From Ascaris suum (Eukaryota; Nematoda; Chromadorea; Rhabditida; Ascarididae), in NCBI GenBank assembly GCA_013433145.1, contig CM024187.1, forward strand, positions 1,054,001 through 1,118,000: a DNA stretch of 64,000 nucleotides, given 5' to 3'. A program made the position numbers and the translations under genes. This document shows, piece after piece, positions 60,801 to 64,000 of the stretch (within the stretch, counting starts at the first letter, position 1; each line of letters starts with the position of its first letter). The notes under the pieces were generated by a model. It did no database searches. It worked only from the letters and a program-made list of their open reading frames with translations, and was not told the DNA's origin.

Positions 60801-62609
60801 ACAAACAACAAAACAAACAAACAACCGTTTTTTGATTGCTTTACAAAGACAGACTTCTGTCATTATGATATATTAATTATTCAAACAGCAAGATACAATC
60901 ATCTTACGATGCTTTAAGCAGCTTTTTGGGTCTTACTTTCTTTAGATTTTAGCTGAAAATTTAAAGGACGAAAGCTGAAAAAGTTGTAAGGAATTTTTTT
61001 TCTTCGGATTTACTTAATATTTCTATGATTCAGTAGCTCTAAATCAAACAACGACGGCAATTGGCAATCGTCGTTTTGAAGAAGATGCTTTCTCTTCGCT
61101 GTCATTGAGCTAATACTTTATATGTCGTAAACCGTTAAATCGAATGGCAAGCCAGAGTAGGAATAGGCGCAGCAAGAAGCGCAATTAAAGACACCAAACG
61201 GGGTCGAAAGCATTACTGGTAATCAAACAAACGCATCCATTCATTACCACAATTACTCTCTGTTTATTGAGTTCTTTTTTTTTTTTTTGCTCCAAAAGGA
61301 AGGATGGTTATACGCGTTTTTTTTTTCCCCACCCGATGATTTTTCTTACCGACACTTGAAATTGGTAAAATTGGCGCTGCAAAAAGAAAGCTCATCTTTT
61401 ACTTTGCATTATGAACGTTTGCATTACTCAAGAATCGTTGTGGTTGAAGTTTGCAAGCGTTTGATCAATGAGGGCATTAATGCCACAATCCAATTAGCAT
61501 ATTTGTTGAATTTAAGGATCTTCCTGAAATGAGAAGTATATTCTCCCCGAATGCATCGATTCTATTCAATGCTTAATACTAGTAAATGATGTCATATCAC
61601 TGCCCAACATAATACAAAAAGACATTTGCACTACTGAACTGTCGTATAGAATCCGATAATTTCTTTGTCTAGCAGAAATTTTCTACGAGCAAAACGATAA
61701 TAAGCTATTTACATGGAGTGAAAATTCAGAGAACGGAATATGGCTAGCATTTCATAAACCTACTAATTACATAAACCATATTTATATATGGTACACTAGA
61801 TAGATGAGAGGAAAAAATTGGAGTGTAAAATCGTTGCCGTCGCAGCATACTCTTAATGAAGTGCTTTCGAAGTACTGAGCATAAGTGGAACCAAAGTAAG
61901 AGAGAAAATGAGTACCTAAGTGAAAAAAAAAGATCAAGAATGAGTGTAAATAAACAGAAACTGCGAGCGAGTCAGTAATAGCTAAATAAAGATGATTGTA
62001 AATCCTCAATCTCTAGATTCAAAGAAAAATTGAAACTCCCATAAGAGTCGATTTCAATTGTTCATTCGTTGTTGATCATTTGAAAGAAATTAACCGCTAC
62101 TCGTAAAGTTATTAATTACTCCTTGTGAAGGTATCACTCATTATTATCCGTCGCCTATTAGAATCTAGGCATTAAATGTTCACTATTTAGAAAGCACTAT
62201 AAATCATTTCAATTCTATTTATAAGCGTAAAACTTTCATTCGCAAATAGATCATGAAACACATGTACGAGTGATTAATTTCTCTAAATGAACTGTTGATT
62301 ATTTTTCAACACACAAATTCAGTCCGTCAACAGCTTTCAAGGACGCTCATCAATTAGATTTAATTCTTTTACACTTTAAGCAAAAAAAAAAAAACGCTAA
62401 TTTTGTTGAATAGACAATTGGAGAAAAAAAAACACAAATTGCAAATTCCTATTGTTGGCAAAATTTGTAGAGATAAAAAACCAGCAAATACCAATGAAAA
62501 ATCGGTTGAATTCGAACGTTACAATATTTAAGTTCATATTTTTCAATAGCAAATTGAGAAAACAACCTAGTGTAAAGCACAACATACTATAGAATTCTTC
62601 GCTATCACA
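57813..62609. other. stretch without recognised gene
   Basis: AT-rich. It includes a G-run at about 59115-59126 and an (AAAC)n microsatellite at 60777-60824. Frames at 58694-58963, 59931-60185 and 61287-61532 show no family. Confidence 0.5.
60777..60824. repeat. (AAAC)n microsatellite
   Basis: About eleven AAAC units with one interruption. Confidence 0.9.
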
Positions 62610-62849
62610 CTATCTTTCGCCGAATTTCTTCGCCGTTTTTTTTTTTTGGCGATTCAGTGGAAGCTCAGAGGATTGCCCACATTCAGCATTGCCAGTGACA
62701 CAAATAGTATATTGAGGAATATCGCTCACTAAACGGAAGCAACACATCACATCTCGACACCTTCTACCGTCAACAGGAATGTGGGCCTTGCTTGCACTAC
62801 CACAAAGCAAAAATAGTCTGCCGCATTTCCTCTCGACAGGCGGGCGATA
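62610..62849 (-). CDS. candidate cysteine-rich exon, unidentified
   Basis: A terminal-exon-like frame after the acceptor ctcatttgtcag. Seven cysteines lie within the first 50 residues (YRPPVERKCGRLFLLCG, RRCRDVMCCFRL, YTICVTGNAECGQ) followed by a Lys-rich end and TAG. The cysteine spacing suggests a secreted domain, but no signal peptide is in this piece and no family is recognised. Confidence 0.28.
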   Translation of the reverse strand, partial: YRPPVERKCGRLFLLCGSASKAHIPVDGRRCRDVMCCFRLVSDIPQYTICVTGNAECGQSSELPLNRQKKKTAKKFGER

Positions 62850-64000
62850 TCCTGACAAATGAGTGGGATGTGAAAGCGCCGTATAAATACTGCCAATAGC
62901 ACAAATTTGTGCCCGTCAACAAAAATATCCGATTATTTCTAAGTGCACATAAGAACGTTTTGGCGTCTGTATAGCTCATAGGCGTTATATAGCCCTGAAG
63001 TAACTAGCAGCTTGTATTATAACAGCGCATCGTCATATATGCAGCACTTCTATCAGACCAATTCCACTCGGTAGTAGTAGAGTCCCCTCCAGTAGACCTT
63101 TCATCACAGTTGGATGTCATACCATTCAACACAGTAATTGTTGTATTCCTCCATGTTGTGGCACTGATGCGTCTTCTTAATTATTTAACGCCGCTGGTGA
63201 TAGTTTGGTGCACATAGCTGGCCTCAGCCTAGCTTGGTTTCGTCGCTCGTTGCTTAGCGCAATTCCTACGTTCCGTTGCAGAATTTTTTCATACAAACTG
63301 GTCCGCCTATTATCCGTTCTAGGTTATAGCCAACAGTTCAATCTCCCACTTTCATTTCTGCTTGCTTTTGCAAATCAAAATCAACATTCTCACTCACATA
63401 CCTAGTTCTCGCATAATCTATACAGGTGCGTAAAAGCAACTTTCTCTTGATTCTTTCCTAGCTTTCATTACGTGCTGCATCGTGCAGTCATACTTCACTG
63501 ATTGGTCTACTTCTCATACAAAGGTACGGTAGCACTAAGAGCTGCCAAGAGTTAAAGGCATGAGTTCATGATCAAGATCTAAGTTCGACTTCCTTTCTCA
63601 TGTGGCCACAGTTAGAACTGAAACGCTTATAGGAGCCAATTCAGTTGACTCTAAACTAGTAAATTTCTGAATATATACTCATAATGAGAAAAAAGGAGAT
63701 AGCTAGGAAAAGCGAGCGAAATATTAGATGTGAGGAGAAAGAAAAAAATCTAGCGGAAGAAGAAACAACAAGCCTAGAGCTGTTTCCCGGGTAATATGCC
63801 CTTCGGCTTCCAGCAAAAACAAAACCAAATCTCATTCGAAAGATTGTTGTTGAATGCGTGTGCCGCCGAAGCGACTACAATCGCTCGTTTAGGCTGCAAA
63901 TGCACTCATCAGCTAAACGTTTCAAACATGAGTCACTGATGCCAAAGGTATGTTTCAATGATGTTAAAGGTAGTCAATGATGCCAAACGTATGCCGTGAG
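62850..64000. other. right end of window, no recognised gene
   Basis: Two overlapping frames at 63.79-63.94 kb look weakly coding and one ends before a gtatgt donor, but nothing decides it. The last ~60 bases hold three diverged copies of a TGATGCCAAAGGTA-like unit. Confidence 0.4.

Noticed and set aside
1..64000. CRISPR arrays, rRNA genes, bacterial promoters or operons
   Set aside because: No spaced direct repeats of CRISPR type, no rRNA sequence and no prokaryotic gene organisation; the window is eukaryotic.

Overview
This window reads as nuclear DNA of a nematode, most likely a strongylid-type (clade V) species. The base composition is AT-rich and most of the sequence is non-coding. Exons are short (50-220 bp), separated by introns that are often several kb long, with many TTTCAG-type 3' splice sites. 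Long open frames are rare (the longest ATG-initiated frame is 140 codons), there are no bacterial operons, and the recognisable fragments are animal protein families. Organism and clade are inferred from style; no species marker was found.

Three conserved genes were recognised. (1) At 1-8.6 kb on the + strand lies the 3' end of a ONECUT (cut domain plus homeodomain) transcription factor: three exons at 1017-1158, 7161-7265 and 8424-8646. (2) At 26.1-28.0 kb on the - strand lies the middle of a TIP41/TIPRL gene (PP2A-family phosphatase regulator): exons near 27983-27927, 27582-27477 and 26324-26144. (3) At 38.9-52.9 kb on the - strand lies a divergent type I inositol-polyphosphate 5-phosphatase gene (INPP5A / C. 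elegans ipp-5 family): seven exons, starting just after a likely trans-splice acceptor. At least two internal exons and the C-terminus were not found.

The most striking observation is uneven reading-frame integrity. The ONECUT and TIP41 exons are very well conserved in protein sequence, yet each is broken by several 1-2 base indels, nearly all in mononucleotide runs. If these indels are discounted, every ONECUT exon phase fits. The INPP5A-like gene has no indel in about 900 coding bases but lacks residues expected at two catalytic motifs. Either the consensus carries homopolymer errors locally, or two genes decayed very recently.

The remainder is intron and intergenic sequence with microsatellites, a six-copy ~135-bp tandem repeat with C/T tracts inside the INPP5A-like gene (43.7-44.5 kb), an inverted pair of dispersed repeats (13.0/16.0 kb), a tRNA-Thr-like relic (50.94 kb), and a perfect 38-bp palindrome containing TAATATTAC (57.78 kb). 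Several coding-like stretches could not be assigned to a family. The most notable are 18.6-19.2 kb (+), 46.9-48.0 kb (+, nested in the INPP5A-like gene), a small secreted-type ORF at 24.07-24.26 kb (-) and a terminal-exon candidate at 56.4 kb (+). There is no evidence that the three conserved genes form a common pathway; their proximity looks incidental.
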